Shown: piece by piece, positions 45,501-58,300 of the stretch
Layout: every line of letters begins with the position of its first letter
How positions within the stretch are numbered: the stretch's first letter is position 1
Assembly (NCBI GenBank): GCA_958450325.1
Contig: OY288247.1
Location: 54,873,701-54,937,700, forward strand
Length of the DNA stretch: 64,000 nt
Direction: 5' to 3'
From: Agrostemma githago
Lineage: Eukaryota; Streptophyta; Magnoliopsida; Caryophyllales; Caryophyllaceae
The notes under the pieces: generated by a model
The model's input: the letters and a program-made list of their open reading frames with translations, nothing else
Database searches by the model: none
Told to the model about the DNA's origin: nothing
Made by a program: the position numbers and the translations under genes

Positions 45501-48500
45501 AAAATACTCCCTCCGTTCCAATAAGTTGTTTGCCTTTGCTTTTGGCACCAAGGGCAAGGGATCCAATTAGAAGGTGACATGTAGAGCCAAACTCATGACA
45601 AAGGTCAAATTACATGTAAAAAATATTCCTAAAATAGAAAGGCAAACAATTCATTGAGACGCCCCAATATGGAATAGGCAAACAATTCATTGGAACGAAG
45701 GGAGTATATAGGAATGCTAATAGAAATAATAGGAATGCTAGAAAACAATTTCTTCCTAGAAAATTAGATAACCAAAAGTTCAAAGAACAGAATTGATCAA
45801 CCTTTATAGAAATATTGAAAAACTAATTGTACCGCCACTTATGTCATGTATCCATCCTCTCATGTATTATAATACACCAGAAACATCTCTATGATACTCA
45901 AGTTTCATTGATATGTTCTAGAGTAATGATCTCTTGGTTCAACCAATTCGAACTTGAGCTCGAGCTCAAAGACCAACCCGACTCACAATATGAAGAACCT
46001 GAACCTAAACCCAAACCCCAAACACAAGCATCAGCCTTATACCCCTTAAAACCCCGAACCAAAAGGAACCTTAGACCAATCTCTCCGTACCTATTTTATT
46101 CAATCTCTCCGTAACTATTTAGTTAATTTACACATTTAAAGTACGAAACATCATAATAATCATTATTCGCAAAATCACCATACTGTAAAACAGTTCTGGT
46201 CTTTATTATCCAATATTACTGATTCAATCATTCACTTGAAACATCGCATAATAACATAAAGTAGATGGAATTCAACTTGAACACAACACGATTGAAACAA
46301 AACAACAAGAAAAAATGAAACAACTAAATCAAATTCGACAACCCTTACACATACCAAAAGTTAACCCTAATCGAAATTGATATAATTTGTAAACTCATCA
46401 ATATAATATGTAAACTCATCAAAAATTGAAAAAAACAATAGCCCCAAAATTGAAACAAGAAATATAATTAACAAGTTGAAAATTAAAAAAAAAAAAAAAA
46501 ACCTAAATAACATACTTGGTGGAGGTCGTCGTTTTGCCAGACTTCGGCCAATGGTTAGGGTTTGGTCATCGTCGGAGATCGGAGGAGGAGGTCGTCGGAG
46601 GAGGTGGTTTGGTCTGGTGTTCGCTCTATGTGGGTTCGCGAAGAAGAAGACAAGGGCGGGTTTAATTTGTGTATTTGCTGATATGATGTAAGAAGAGGAT
46701 AATTGGGTTTGTTTAAGTGGGTATATTATTTGGATATCCTTTCCCACCGGTTCTAATATAAACTGATGTTATTGGGTACCCTTTTACACCGGTTTCACTT
46801 TACAACCGGTGTTAGATGAGTTATAATTCTTTTACACAACCCTTTCACACCGGTTTATTATATACAACCGGTGTGAATGTACTTTTTTTTATTTTTTGTC
46901 CACCCTTTATAACTTTTTAGCATCATTTTTCTTACATCCGGTGTCTTATGATAGATGTCGTTGGTACTTTTTCTACTAGTGCGTAATATTAAACTGATAA
47001 TGGGGCCTATCGAAAAAGCAATACAGATAGTTTAGAAAAAACGAAACAAAAATTTGAAAGAACAACCTTCAATGCTTCTTCGTATTTCATGTGTGTATCT
47101 TGTCTACGTCGTCACACATCCAGGACACAGTGTAAATGGTGGAAGATTGTTGAACATTGAACTTGTCGTCTTTTTTTATCTTGAATAGGAAGCGGTTGTC
47201 AATGAATGTCGCTAGCTCGTCAGGCATAGAATGGCCTTCTCCATTCTAATGGAAGTAACAGCCTGTTTGTTAGGTGCTATGATAGAGACATGAAACGTCG
47301 AATTGTGTCCAACTGTAAGGTAAAGAAAATACCTTCTTCATCTTTGCAATCAACTCTGTGGCAGTGTATTGGAGAAAATTTTCAACTTGATGATCAAATG
47401 CAACAAAATGGCATTCGATCCCTGAGAAGTCGACCACCGTAAACTTGACCTGAAACTTGTCACAATTACAACGACAATTGCTGATTAAATAGAGATCTGC
47501 CTTCCAAATTCTGGGGAGAATACATTTGTGGAAGTATATAGGGGAGACTAACTTAGGGTTGTTCTTCATGAAGCCGGCCTTGCTTCCATTGCAATTTGCA
47601 TTCTTACAAAACCACGTCCCTTTATCATTCTTCACTGCCTTTGATCTGCAAGACTTGCAGCTGTTGTAGTACCAACCCGCGGAAAATTTAATGTCTAATA
47701 TGGTTGCGACGGTGTAGAACGACCCAGCCTGTTCATGGTAGTAGTGGTTGTCACGAATGTATAAAATGTAGACATGTAGAACATTAATCTAATGTGCAGA
47801 CGTTAGGATTGAGGACATATTACTAAACCTTTTCACTTCCAACGATCTGTGATAGGGAAAGAACTTCATCAACCGGAATGTCAAAGCTCTCACCCTCTGT
47901 ACCTTCATCAAGTATATGTAATGAATTGCTCGGAGCTTGAGATGAAAGACTGCAGGATCAAAACACTTCGTATTAAAAATCATATTCACAGTGCACAAAT
48001 TTCGTCTATAAATAGAAATTTGAGAAGGTTGTACGTATAAAATCTCTCTTGAAAAGCATCCACTTCGGGAATATTTGGATTAACCTCGAATGTCGTTGCG
48101 TTTAAGGTAGTTTACACAATCCAAGAATTTGATGTTGGCAAACAAAAAGTAACATATTTTACATGAATGACTGATAAAAAAAAGCATTCATAGAACGGCC
48201 AATCAAGTCGGCCAAGTGAGAAACTTACTGTCAAAGATTTTCGGCTCCACACATCTAAGAACAACGACTTTCGACAGGTGAGAGCTGGGTAGAATTTGCA
48301 ATACCTCAGATAGATCAACCGCGTGGGGTGTCCACAAAGTACAGTGTAGAACATCGCCACTAAGAAGAACGAAAAAGTAAAACAAAATCGTGAGACGATT
48401 ACACTGGTAGTAGGCAGAAACAAATACGTGGTAGATAGTGAGGGATACTCTGTATCCTCCAACTTGATTTTCCTGCACTTGAAACCATTCTTTGTTTCGA

Positions 48501-49128
48501 TCATTGGACTAATCTCGTACACCTTGCCAACAACATCTGCGGGTGAAAACAGTGAGCATATACTGATTTATATATATCAGGAGATAAGTAAGAATTAAAC
48601 ATCTGCAGTACGAATTTCGCAGAAGAGACCTATGTACTGATTTGCTGCAATTTTGCCATCGTTGATATCTTTAAAGTTAACAAAGCGGTAGCAGTTAGAT
48701 GGTATTGAGACATCGTTAGGCAAATGAGTAACTTTAGTGGAGAATTCAACGTTCAATCTGCAGGTATGTGTGGTGGCCTTGTCTACGCCTACGTTGGGGG
48801 CAACAGTCAAACTACGTATGCTGTACACCTGACCAATGACGAACTTGTCCTTGAATCTGCTGAGCAACGAATTTTTAATGGTCGCCTGAACCAAATCATT
48901 CTTGAATTGTAGACGAAAAAACAATGGAGTAACGAATTATATTCTATAGTAATATGAAGAGTAGACCATTCAAGAAATATATTAGAGAATGATGATATTC
49001 ACCTTTGCATCAATAAGTAGTAGTTCAACTGCATCTGTTGCAGATTTGTTCGTATAGTTCGGCCTGGTCCTTCAATCTCATACCTTGAGAAAGATTAGCA
49101 ATGGTAACCAAATTCGATTGAGACATAG
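42511..49128 (-). CDS. RPA70-like (replication protein A large-subunit-like) gene, interrupted by a CACTA element
   Basis: RPA1 binds single-stranded DNA through OB folds. Minus-strand exons, ends from splice sites: to 49003 (AVELLLIDAK), 48900-48612 (VQATIKNSLLSRFKDKF, GQVYSIRSLTVAPN), 48536-48449 (VVGKVYEI), 48359-48229 (GDVLHCTLWTPHAVDL), about 48115-48030 (LNATTFEVNPNIPEVDAF), 47949-47829, 47728-47333 (Cys-rich WYYNSCKSCRSKA...WFCKNANCNGSKAG, the C-terminal zinc OB fold), about 47255-47062 (LPDELATFIDNRF-like), then, past the CACTA element, two C-terminal exons ending NTPFKRNG...GGAVDA with TAG at 42513-42511. The proposed start (49128) and a frame change at about 47085 are doubtful, as is the acceptor near 48118. 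It may be a host gene in decay or one once carried by a Helitron. Confidence 0.68.
43974..44400 (-). pseudogene. 5'-truncated LINE fragment (RNase H-like end) in CACTA element 2
   Basis: The minus-strand frame 44348-44079 ends in VEITHIYREANSCADWLANF, the end of the RNase H-like domain found in plant non-LTR elements and related host proteins (H-x-YRE-x-N-x-x-AD-x-LA). A short A tract on the minus strand (near 43975) could be its poly(A) tail. TSDs were not certain. Confidence 0.55.
45507..45704. mobile_element. Stowaway MITE in CACTA element 2
   Basis: 198 bp with inverted ends CTCCCTCCGTTCCAAT and ATTGGAACGAAGGGAG, flanked by TA on each side. This is the classic Stowaway (Tc1/mariner-type) terminus. 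Confidence 0.9.
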
Positions 49129-49599
49129 TTGAAACTTGGGACAAAGATATTGAAAACAGAGTGCTATGGAGACGGAAGAATGTGTGACTGTGGACATCTT
49201 AAACAATTCACCAAACATATAAAGACAATTAGATGTGTGTGAAACACAAACGAAGGAAACAAAGAGGCAGATATTGATTGCATACGATCTATTTTCGAGA
49301 TGAATTATGAATAGTTAATGACATAGGGTTTTGATGAAGATTAACGATTAAGAAGATTGAATTAAATGGTAATGCATTCTCGAGAAGGATGAATTAACAT
49401 TTACAACAATCTGCTTGGTGAATAGTTAAACAACATCAATGAAGAAGATTAATCAGTTGAAGAAAAGTAATGGTTGAGAGATTAATTGATAATGGTGAAG
49501 AGTAATGCCTCGTGAACTGTTTCTGCAATTTAATGTTTTGTTTTTAATTTTCTGTAAGAAGCCTACTATATCTATTTTCTACAAATTGAACATAGATTG
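49129..49599. other. Region upstream of the RPA-like gene
   Basis: AT-rich, no ORF of note. It should contain the RPA-like promoter, but no clear TATA box or motif could be assigned. Confidence 0.4.
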
Positions 49600-49770
49600 A
49601 TGCCTTGGATCAGTGGTTTGCAATTGTGGGATAGATCTTGGAGGTTGCGGGTTTGATTCCTACTGTTGAAGTTTTTGGAGGAGATTTTGAAGGAACTATT
49701 GGAATTACTTTGGATGCCTATACAATTGTGTTCACACTGGGAGGAGATAAAATTGTATAAAAAAAGGACT
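49600..49770 (+). mobile_element. tRNA-derived SINE-like unit
   Basis: TGGATCAGTGGT (about 49608) resembles a pol III A box. GGGTTTGATTCC (about 49650) fits the B box GGTTCRANTCC closely. They are about 40 bp apart, as in plant SINEs. The unit ends near GTATAAAAAAAGG. TSDs not established; it is not a foldable tRNA. Confidence 0.45.
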
Positions 49771-50433
49771 TAATTTGAAATGGGGGTGGTGTTTGATTTA
49801 ATATATAAGAGATTATATAAGTTTAAGTTTTTGTTTTTGTTTAGGCCACGGGCTCGACTTTGATCTTTTTATTTTTATTTTTATTTTTTTTAAATAAATT
49901 AATTATATTGTAAAACCGTCTTATTGTGTAATTAATTATAGTTATATAAGTTTTCGTGTTTTATTAAGGAGACGTAGTTAATTATATAACTTGGTTTCAC
50001 TTGATAATGATAATCGAAAAAATGGTTTTATTATCGAGTTTTAATAACACGATAATCTTTAAAATGTTATTGTAATATTAATTGGAAAAATAAATGAAGG
50101 AACAAAGTTGTCTTTTCCAAATTAAGCACCGATAATATGAGTGACCCTTATAAAAGGTTATAAAAGCTTCATCCATGTGGGTATTGTCTATACCACTTAT
50201 TTTAACTGGTTTGTTATCAAAGAGAAGATGTCCCTTTTTCAGGACTTCATTGCTTTTCTCGTATTTTAAATATAACTACAAATATTTCATGACAATTTCA
50301 TCAAGCAAAAATGAAATCTTATCGACAACCATTGTCTTCCATACTCGGTTAACGTACCCAAAAACAACGGTTGATTGAAGCTTTTTTCGAGCGACGTGAG
50401 AGAATCCAACTTTTTTAAAACACTGAAGTCTAA
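49771..50433. other. AT-rich intergenic DNA
   Basis: Poly-T tracts near 49870 and one copy of the motif CTTTTTTCGAGCGAC (about 50382) that recurs at 52-53 kb. No genes seen. Confidence 0.5.
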
Positions 50434-50443
50434 ATATTTTAAA

Positions 50444-50995
50444 GGTTTTTCTATTGGGTACCCCTCAACTATTGGCTTTTTCAAGTGGTACCCCCACCTT
50501 TTTCGAATTACAAGGTGTACCCTTAAACTTTACTTATCACTTCATATCATAACCAAAGTGATAAGTGTATCACAATTATTTTTTTAAATGAATAATTAAC
50601 ATATTAATCAATCCAATTTGATGTTTCAAACCACATCTCTTTCCTTACCATTCACCAAGCCACCAAATGCCCACCACAACGCGTCTTTGTTGTCGATCGA
50701 TGTCGACCTCTCTCCCTCAATCTTTTAAATCCTTCAATCTCAATCCCTTCATCACCCTTATGTTTTAATGTGGTGGAATGAATTTTTTCGAGTAAAGGAT
50801 GCAAATTGAAGAAATATATCATGGTTGATGAAAGTCTATTTACATCATCAATTGAGATATTTTCGTTGGAAAATTATAACTTTGGTTACAATATAGAGTA
50901 ATTTACAAAGTTTAGAGGTACACCATGTAATTCGAAAAAGGCGGGGGTACCACTTGGAAAAGCCAATAGTTGAGGGGTACCCCATAGAAGAACCC
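50444..50995. mobile_element. Mutator-like MITE (552 bp)
   Basis: Terminal inverted repeats of about 80-90 bp with few mismatches: left TATTGGGTACCCCTCAACTA, right (reverse complement) TATGGGGTACCCCTCAACTA. Flanked by a 10-bp duplication ATATTTTAAA at 50434-50443 and 50996-51005. Long TIRs with 9-11 bp TSDs fit a non-autonomous MULE. The interior has no ORF. Confidence 0.88.
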
Positions 50996-51005
50996 ATATT
51001 TTAAA

Positions 51006-53259
51006 GGGTTATTTCATAGGAATAATACCAACTATGCGTGTGCTTCTTAAAATAATGCAAAATATACGTAATCTCATTTTAATATAAACTATGCATTCAT
51101 TAATCTCGTTTTGATATGTATAAAATTATGACTTGCTATTACCGGTCACAGTGACTTGTTGTAACTTTCTAGGATTTTATTAGGTCTGTTTCAGTCATCG
51201 TGAAAGCCAAAATTACAATAAAAATATTTTTTTTCATAGCTTCTAATAGACTAATTTAAAATGAAATGGAAGATGAATTTTTGAAAATTTTAATTTTTTT
51301 TATCAATGACCGAAAATGAACACGAAATGTGAATCATATGAAGAAGAGTTAGAGGAAGAGTTGAATAAGGGAGGTTCAGCAGGTAGCCGGTCACCCATAG
51401 CAAAATGAGGTTAATGAAGACGTAGTTCGTATTAAAATGAGATTACATATAGTTTGGATTAATTTAAGAAGCACACGAATAGTTGATATTATTCCCATGA
51501 AAAAACTCTATTTTAAATATTAAAAGTAATGTTTTTTATCCTGATAGAACTAGATTTATTTTTAATAAAATAAAATTATTATTATCCTGATAAAGTAGAT
51601 ATATATAATTTTATCTATTTTTAATAAAATAAAATTATTATTATCCTAAATAAAGTAGATATATATATTTTTTAAACTTTTAACAGTTTACGAGAATTTA
51701 TATTTTTTGTGTAAAAACCTTTATATTTCGTTTAACAAAACCATTATCGTAAAAACATTTATAAAAATGATATAACTAAATTTGTGGTGAAAAATGATAT
51801 TCTTAGTTCATAATTTTCATATTATTTGCTCAAAAAAGACGATGCAATTTTTAGTACGCGGTAGTGGTAAATCTGTTACATACTCCGTATATAAATAGTA
51901 AAAAAATATTCCACATCGGAAAATTATAATATATGATGCAATTTTATAATTATACTCCGTAAATAAGAGTCAACATTTGTCATTGTTATCAATCAAAAAT
52001 CTTGAGTATCTGCTCCAAAAAGACGATGTGTTTTAACATTAGTGGTTTGTCCCGCATTGAAAATAAAAGAAACTTTTTTCGAGCGATATGATGTTATTAC
52101 AATTATTTACGCAATTATATCTAAGTGTTTAGAAAAATTTGAACATCACAAATTTGATTAAACTATCAACTAATTCAATGTTATAGTAATCTTGGAACGC
52201 TACTATGACATTACTATAGTTTATAAAATAATAAAAAGGTTAACTAAATAAATAAATACAGTTACAAATGCTTAAATAAATAAGTAAAAACAAAATGAAT
52301 ATAATTGAGACTTTTTTCGAGTGACATATATTCTCCAACTTTTTTAAATTACATAATTTATTTAAATAACTTTATATAGGTGGAAATGTTATGATAATCT
52401 TGGAACGCTACTATGACATTACTAGTCTATAGAATAATAAAAAGGTTAATAAAGTTACAAATACTTAAATAAATAAAAACAAATTGAATATTTCATAATT
52501 GAGACTTTTTTTAGTGACATATATTCTCCAACTTGTTAAAACTACATAATTTATTTAATTAACTTTGTACGGGTGGGCCCGGATTATGCAGGTCATGGTC
52601 AGAATACGCATCATAATTAGTTTTGAACAAGCGACATATCAGTATTCAATAATTTTAGAATTTTTAAATAAAAACTTAATTATTTATCATATTTAAGTGT
52701 TTAAAAAAATTAGAACATTACACATTTGATTATACTACTCTAACTATTTCAATGTTACAGTAGTCTTGGAACACAAATATGTACGGAGTAACATTAATAA
52801 AGAATAATAAAAAAATATAATAATGTTAAAACACTTAAATAAATTAAATAATTAAAGACAATTAATATAACTGAGGCATTTTCCGAGTGACATGTACATA
52901 GTCCCCAACTTTTTTCATCAACATACTACTACGTATAATTTAAATAACTTTATACGAGTCGGGTCAGAAAGCGAGTTGGGTCAGAATACGGGTTAGAAAT
53001 AGTTTCGAAACCCTATATTTCTAGCGCTTTGTAATTACAAATTAATATTTTTGATATTAATTTTTGATATTTTAATAGTGTTAATATACTCTTTAATTAC
53101 TCCGTATAATGTTATGTTCGAAAAAAATATTAATATCAATTTTTATAATTATTATATTATTAAAAGATAAAAAAATTGCACTCGATATTAATTTGAATAT
53201 TAGTTTATATTCGTAATTATAATACTAAATATTTTTACTATTATAAATCCAATAGAATA
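51006..53259. repeat. AT-rich intergenic DNA with degenerate tandem repeats
   Basis: Two tandem copies of a roughly 75-bp unit (TTTTTAATAAAATAAAATTA) are at about 51550-51670. A larger unit with CTTTTTTCGAGYGACATATA...CTCCAAC and CTTGGAACGCTACTATGACA recurs from about 52070 to 52960 (copies near 52070, 52310, 52500, 52870), diverged and unevenly spaced. No ORFs of note. Confidence 0.6.
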
Positions 53260-53362
53260 CTTCCTCCGGTTCTTAATGATGGCCCCATACTGCCCTCAAT
53301 CGCTCATTATATGTCGGGAATAATTTAATGAAATGGTCAATCATTTAGAATCAGATGGAGTG
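53260..53362. mobile_element. Stowaway-like MITE (103 bp), degenerate
   Basis: Left end CTTCCTCCGGTTCT and right end AGAATCAGATGGAGTG are imperfect inverted repeats, flanked by TA on both sides. Confidence 0.55.
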
Positions 53363-54139
53363 TATAATATAAATATTTTATTAATTTTAATAAATTTCTC
53401 ATTGACCTAACATATCATTTAGGGTTCCGGGTCAAACGGGTCACGAGCTGAAAAAGAGTCCATGACCATAAAAACAACGGTCAGACGAATCGAGACGAAT
53501 CGAATTTAGAGAAGGATGATGACATACAAATATATTCGATAAGGAAAGTCAGTAATTAGACACTATAAGACATTAATAAACTTAAAGTTCGCAGACGAGT
53601 TGTCAAAGAGATATTAATATTTACTCACAGACACAAGATCTGTTAATTTGATTAGCATTGCACGGGCATAGATAAAATATATTGGACTAAAAGGAATAGA
53701 TAAAATATAAAAAAAAATTATATTTTGGACAATCAAAGAAGTTTACTTAATGAAGTAAAAGCTACCATACAACCAATGCATGTGATGTCGGTTAGTGAAC
53801 TCTTTTTTTAGCATCCGTGCATCGCAGGAACATTATTCTAGTATAGTAGTATAAAGATGTTGGCCAGATGCTACATCATGGTTTCTTCCTTTCTCTTTCA
53901 TTTCCTCTGAAATAACTTTTACATGGCGCTCCACAAGCTTAGTCTCCTTTGGAATGCTCTCCATGTCCAGTGGAAAAGTGTTTTTTTGAGGAAGATGCAG
54001 AATTATTTCCAAAATTAAACTCTTTGTTAGTCATCTATAGATTTCTTTCTATTATTACATCAGTTATAATGCTCCACTTACCAAAAAAAGTTATAATGCT
54101 CCTTCTATCTCGATCATTAGTAATAAACGGTTTTTCTAA

Positions 54140-54450
54140 CCTATGCCCACTGGGCACAGGTTAAAACCTTAAGTAAGGAAACATTATCAAGTTTATTAGG
54201 CAAGTAAGGTAAATATAAGTTAACATTTCAATTTTTCATGATAATATCTTTGATAATGTTTCAATACTTAAGGTTTTAACCTGTGCCCAGTGGGCATAGC
54301 CCACTGGGCACAGGTTAAAACCTTAAGTAAGGAAACATTATCAAGTTTATTAGGCAAGTAAGGTAAATATAAGTAACATTTCAATTTTTCATGATAATAT
54401 CTTTGATAATGTTTCAATACTTAAAAGGTTTTAACCTGTGCCCAGTGGGC
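54140..54450. mobile_element. Tandem pair of MITEs sharing a GCCCACTGGGC terminus
   Basis: Two near-identical units of about 155 bp lie head to tail (about 54145-54299 and 54297-54450). Each starts GCCCACTGGGCACAGGTTAA and ends with its inverse (GGTTTTAACCTGTGCCCAGT). Outer flanks ACGGTTTTT (about 54127) and AAAAACCGT (about 54452) are also inverted. The two units share one junction, as expected for tandem insertion or unequal exchange. Superfamily undecided. Confidence 0.75.
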
Positions 54451-54460
54451 AAAAACCGTA

Positions 54461-55333
54461 ATATAAAATAAGTAAAAGTAGAGAGACCAAAGTAAGTGGG
54501 TCACTTAGGTATGAGAGAAGTCTGATAGAAAAAAGGAAAGAGGAAGAAATCAAATAAATGATTGAAAGAGAAATGTGAGAGATATCAATGAAACAGATGG
54601 GGTATTTTTTTTGTTTATGGAACTTCCTTGCTTTTGCCATTGCATTGACGCTCAGAAGTTCAGGGGAATACAAGATACAATGTACTAACAATTAGATATC
54701 AAAAGTTGGCATACAACAAACAACATAGTAACAATTAGATTGCAGGTACACAAAAAGGGGAAAAGTACACAAAAATACAGCAACAACAATTGTTTGTGCT
54801 GGTATAGCTAAACTGAGGAAATGGTCCCTGACCACATATGCCCCTTCTGTCAAGCCAGATTAAGCTTCAAGACAGTATTAAGAGAAGAGGTAAAAGAAAG
54901 TAGTGATCGTGTTCCACTGAAATAATTAGCTCGCTTTTCATGTTTTCTGTAGTAGCAGAGCAAAAATAGGGATGCATCACAGATTCACCGGACAGTTGAC
55001 ATATTTTTGAAGGCAAATACAAACAAATAGCACATCCTCATCTTCCAATCGGTTCAGGTACAAAAAATCACCTTCATCCCGAGACAACAAATCTAATTAG
55101 GAAACATCATTCTTAATCTGCATATTTTTGATACAAATTAAATTACATTTAATCACTGATTTCCTCTGCATTTTTGTGGTGAGAACGGAGTTTGGGGAAA
55201 AGGCAAAAAACCAAGGAGCAAAAAATTCCAGGGAGGAGAAAGAGAGGAAAGAATACCACTCAAACGGACATGAGATGATCGTTGAATGCCCTTTTCATGT
55301 TTCCAGGAATGGATCTAAGCTTACATAGGATCT
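54461..55333. other. 3' flank and probable 3' UTR of the PP2A B' gene
   Basis: Downstream of the stop codon at 55334 on the minus strand. The proximal part probably forms the 3' UTR. No clear polyadenylation site or other gene found. Confidence 0.45.
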
Positions 55334-58300
55334 TCAATTTGTATCCATATCTTCTCCTGCCATATTGGCAAGTCTTTTCCATGCCAATAAGCGTTGCTCT
55401 TCTACGTCATCTGCTTTTGCCTTTTTATCCTCATAATGCTTTTGACATTCTTCAAAAAGTTCAGCATCCATTTCTAAGAACATTTTTCGGACATTGACAG
55501 TAAGCCCATGAACAGCCTGGTTCCAGTGAGACTCTATATTCTTCTCAAGTTCCTCAAAAATAATGGGTAGAATCACATTCCGATTTTGGGCAATTAAACT
55601 GACTATGTGCTCATTATTCCATAAGAAGAGTGCTCGCTCTGCTACCTGCAATGCCACGAAAATACTCATCCGTCTATAAAGTCCAGAGCAGACGACAATA
55701 TAACAGAAAAAGAGACACTCAGAATCACGATCAAGGAAATTCACAGCACACACGCAATCTGTGAGAAAGAACCCTAAATAGTAAATTGACTAGACAAACT
55801 TCACATGATCACAAGACTGGAAATAAATGCTGGGATATATGCTGCACAGATGTACATGAGACCCAAACAAAAGAGACCAAAACAATATTCAACCCTGGAT
55901 GTTTTTCATAGCTTTGCTAAATCTGATATTGACCCGTTCCCAATGTGACCACAGATAAGTAGTGACCTGAAATAACTGATTTATGACTATACCCCATTTT
56001 ATCCCCATAATTACAAAAACTTAATTAACATGACAACAGGTATTCCCTCTCGACCAGACCTAGAAAACAGAGGCTGAAGTGACCATCTCACACCGACACA
56101 TATCAGAAATGACTGATAATAATGACACACCACGAACATACATGAACCCAGTTTGACCTGAAAAGCATGATATAACCAAACTTGCTCAACCGTAGCTGCC
56201 CAATGACCCATTTGCCAAGAATACAAGCAACAGACACATGTCAACGCTGGAAAAAACCCTTATTCTACTATCAGAGAAGGTATACAACCATATACAAAGG
56301 GCTATGGAATCAGACTGGGTGAAAAACTTTCACATCTTACTCCGTGAACTTTTTTAGAGTTACTTTGTTGGGTCACTTGAGTGCATCGCGTCAAATGACT
56401 CCTACTTCACCATAGAAGAGGTATAGCCCATTTAGTATCTAATTTTGCTTTACTCCATAAAATCCAGAATCAATGAATAACAAACCCTTGCCTCCAAATT
56501 ATTGATAATTTATACACGTGGATGATAACGATGTGGTATCCTTCTAAACGAGTTTCAGGCTAAGTGCTAGTGCACCAGGTGCCCAGGATTGCACATTATA
56601 TTCAACAACCACAAAAAATCACAATATCAACTCTCCACAAAAATAAAATAAAAAACACAGACCCTAGGCCATTACGAAAGCTCAAAATTCCAGTCACCAC
56701 CAATCACTCATCAGTCTGTTCGTTATTGTGCAAAAAAAACGAACTTGGAACGTTCCACCAAAAAAACCTAGGAATGGAAGAAGAAAACAAGGTATCTAAA
56801 TAAGTCTACTGTACCACAATACTAGCAGAAGTCAGAAGAAACATTCACCATCTGTAAAAGTTTAGAAGGTAAGGCAATAAAACATTAGTTTGATATGTAC
56901 CTCGTATCATATTTGGAGAATTATCAGTTACAGTAGGAGTGCTCCCACCATAAAAACCACTTTAACCGAATATATTTAAAACAGAAAAAGCGTAAACTTT
57001 TTTGAAGGCTTAACTTTGTGGGTGAACACAGCTTCGAGAATAGTATATGGTAAAAAGGTAAGTTTTGAAGTTTCAAATTGACCGCACAGAATTAAAAATC
57101 TTTCCATCATTCGGGTTAAGAGTCAGGTCACATTACAAAAACAATGCACAGAATTTTACAAAATCTTCCCACGGTCCACCTTCATAATGTAAGACTACTG
57201 AATTAACTTTAATCCAATGATGTTACCAAAAGCCAAAAGTCCCCAAGGCTAAAGTAAAACATAAATCAATAAGCAAACAAACTATCAAATGTGTAAATAG
57301 ATTCTGTTAAAACAATCCAGCACACCACCTCTAGAAATTCAAATCTGCACATTTTCAGACATGAAGCCAGTATAGGAGGATGTCTAGCTACCAAAAAAAA
57401 TCAGCTCATCACAAATGCTTGCCCATCTATCATTCATACAGCCACCACCATTTGAGTTAAAATTAAAATAATAGAAAATCACCTCTATTGTACATTTGTA
57501 CATATAAATGATCACAATTTGCCAGCTTCAGTTTACTCCACATGATAAAAGATGGAAGGAAAAAGACATAACTACTTCACTTCGATCTCAATATCACAAG
57601 TGATCTTTCAAAATGGGGCTTCCAAATTTTGAAAGAGCATATGACTTAACAACCTTCCTCTGCTCACTAGCATAGACTATTGCCTTGAAATACTATATTC
57701 AAAGCAGATATAAATATACAAATGTACAAGGCAAGGAAAATAACCTAATTCAACTCATATGGTATATAATTAACCAAAAACAATCTACAATAACCCAGGA
57801 AATGCGAAAGTTCTACATCACGAAAGCAAGTATATGAATGCAATTCAGCAAGATAGGAAGTATAACTAAACCTCTTCTCAATCATGCAGGCGCAATAAAT
57901 ACATTGTCTGTTTCCAGAAAGGTCAATACATTAATTTATATGATACACAAGTTGCAAGAAAGATCTAAATAAAGAAGAAAAACAGATAAATAAATGTTGC
58001 TGCAAATCTCCGTTGAAGAAGGAATGACTGGACTTGAAACACCAATGCTCAGATTTATGGGTCACATGCAGACAACTTGCAGACAGATATTATGCTACAA
58101 AAGCAGTTATAGTAATTCTTTTTCTTTGCACAATGTGATTCATTTAAACATGTTGCTTCGTAAAATCGACAATCATATACTGAACTATTAAGAATGTACA
58201 CTTAAGTTATTAGTTCAGAATAATATTAAGATAAGACGCATGTGTTGCTTATATAATAACATTACCTACATCAATATGCTCTTGCTTGAATTACTCTTCT

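Larger units (their letters stand above)
42889..46981. mobile_element. CACTA element 2, in an intron of the RPA-like gene
   Basis: Ends CACTAGTAGAA (42889) and TTCTACTAGTG (46981), with TSD CGT at 42886-42888 and 46982-46984. Subterminal regions (42910-43200 and 46740-46930) are filled with ACACCGGTTGTAA / TTACAACCGGTG repeats in both orientations. No transposase recognised, so non-autonomous. It contains a LINE fragment and a Stowaway MITE. Removing it leaves an ordinary intron with acceptor TTATTTGTCTGCAG. Confidence 0.92.

Noticed and set aside
46470..46747. ORFs around the poly-A tract in CACTA element 2
   Set aside because: Low-complexity translation; no similarity recognised. Probably non-coding filler or a captured fragment too short to name.
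42889..46981. Full autonomous CACTA element
   Set aside because: No TNPD/TNPA-like reading frame was found on either strand; only termini, subterminal repeats and passengers.
49600..49680. tRNA gene
   Set aside because: A and B boxes fit but no cloverleaf or acceptor stem can be drawn; a SINE is the better reading.
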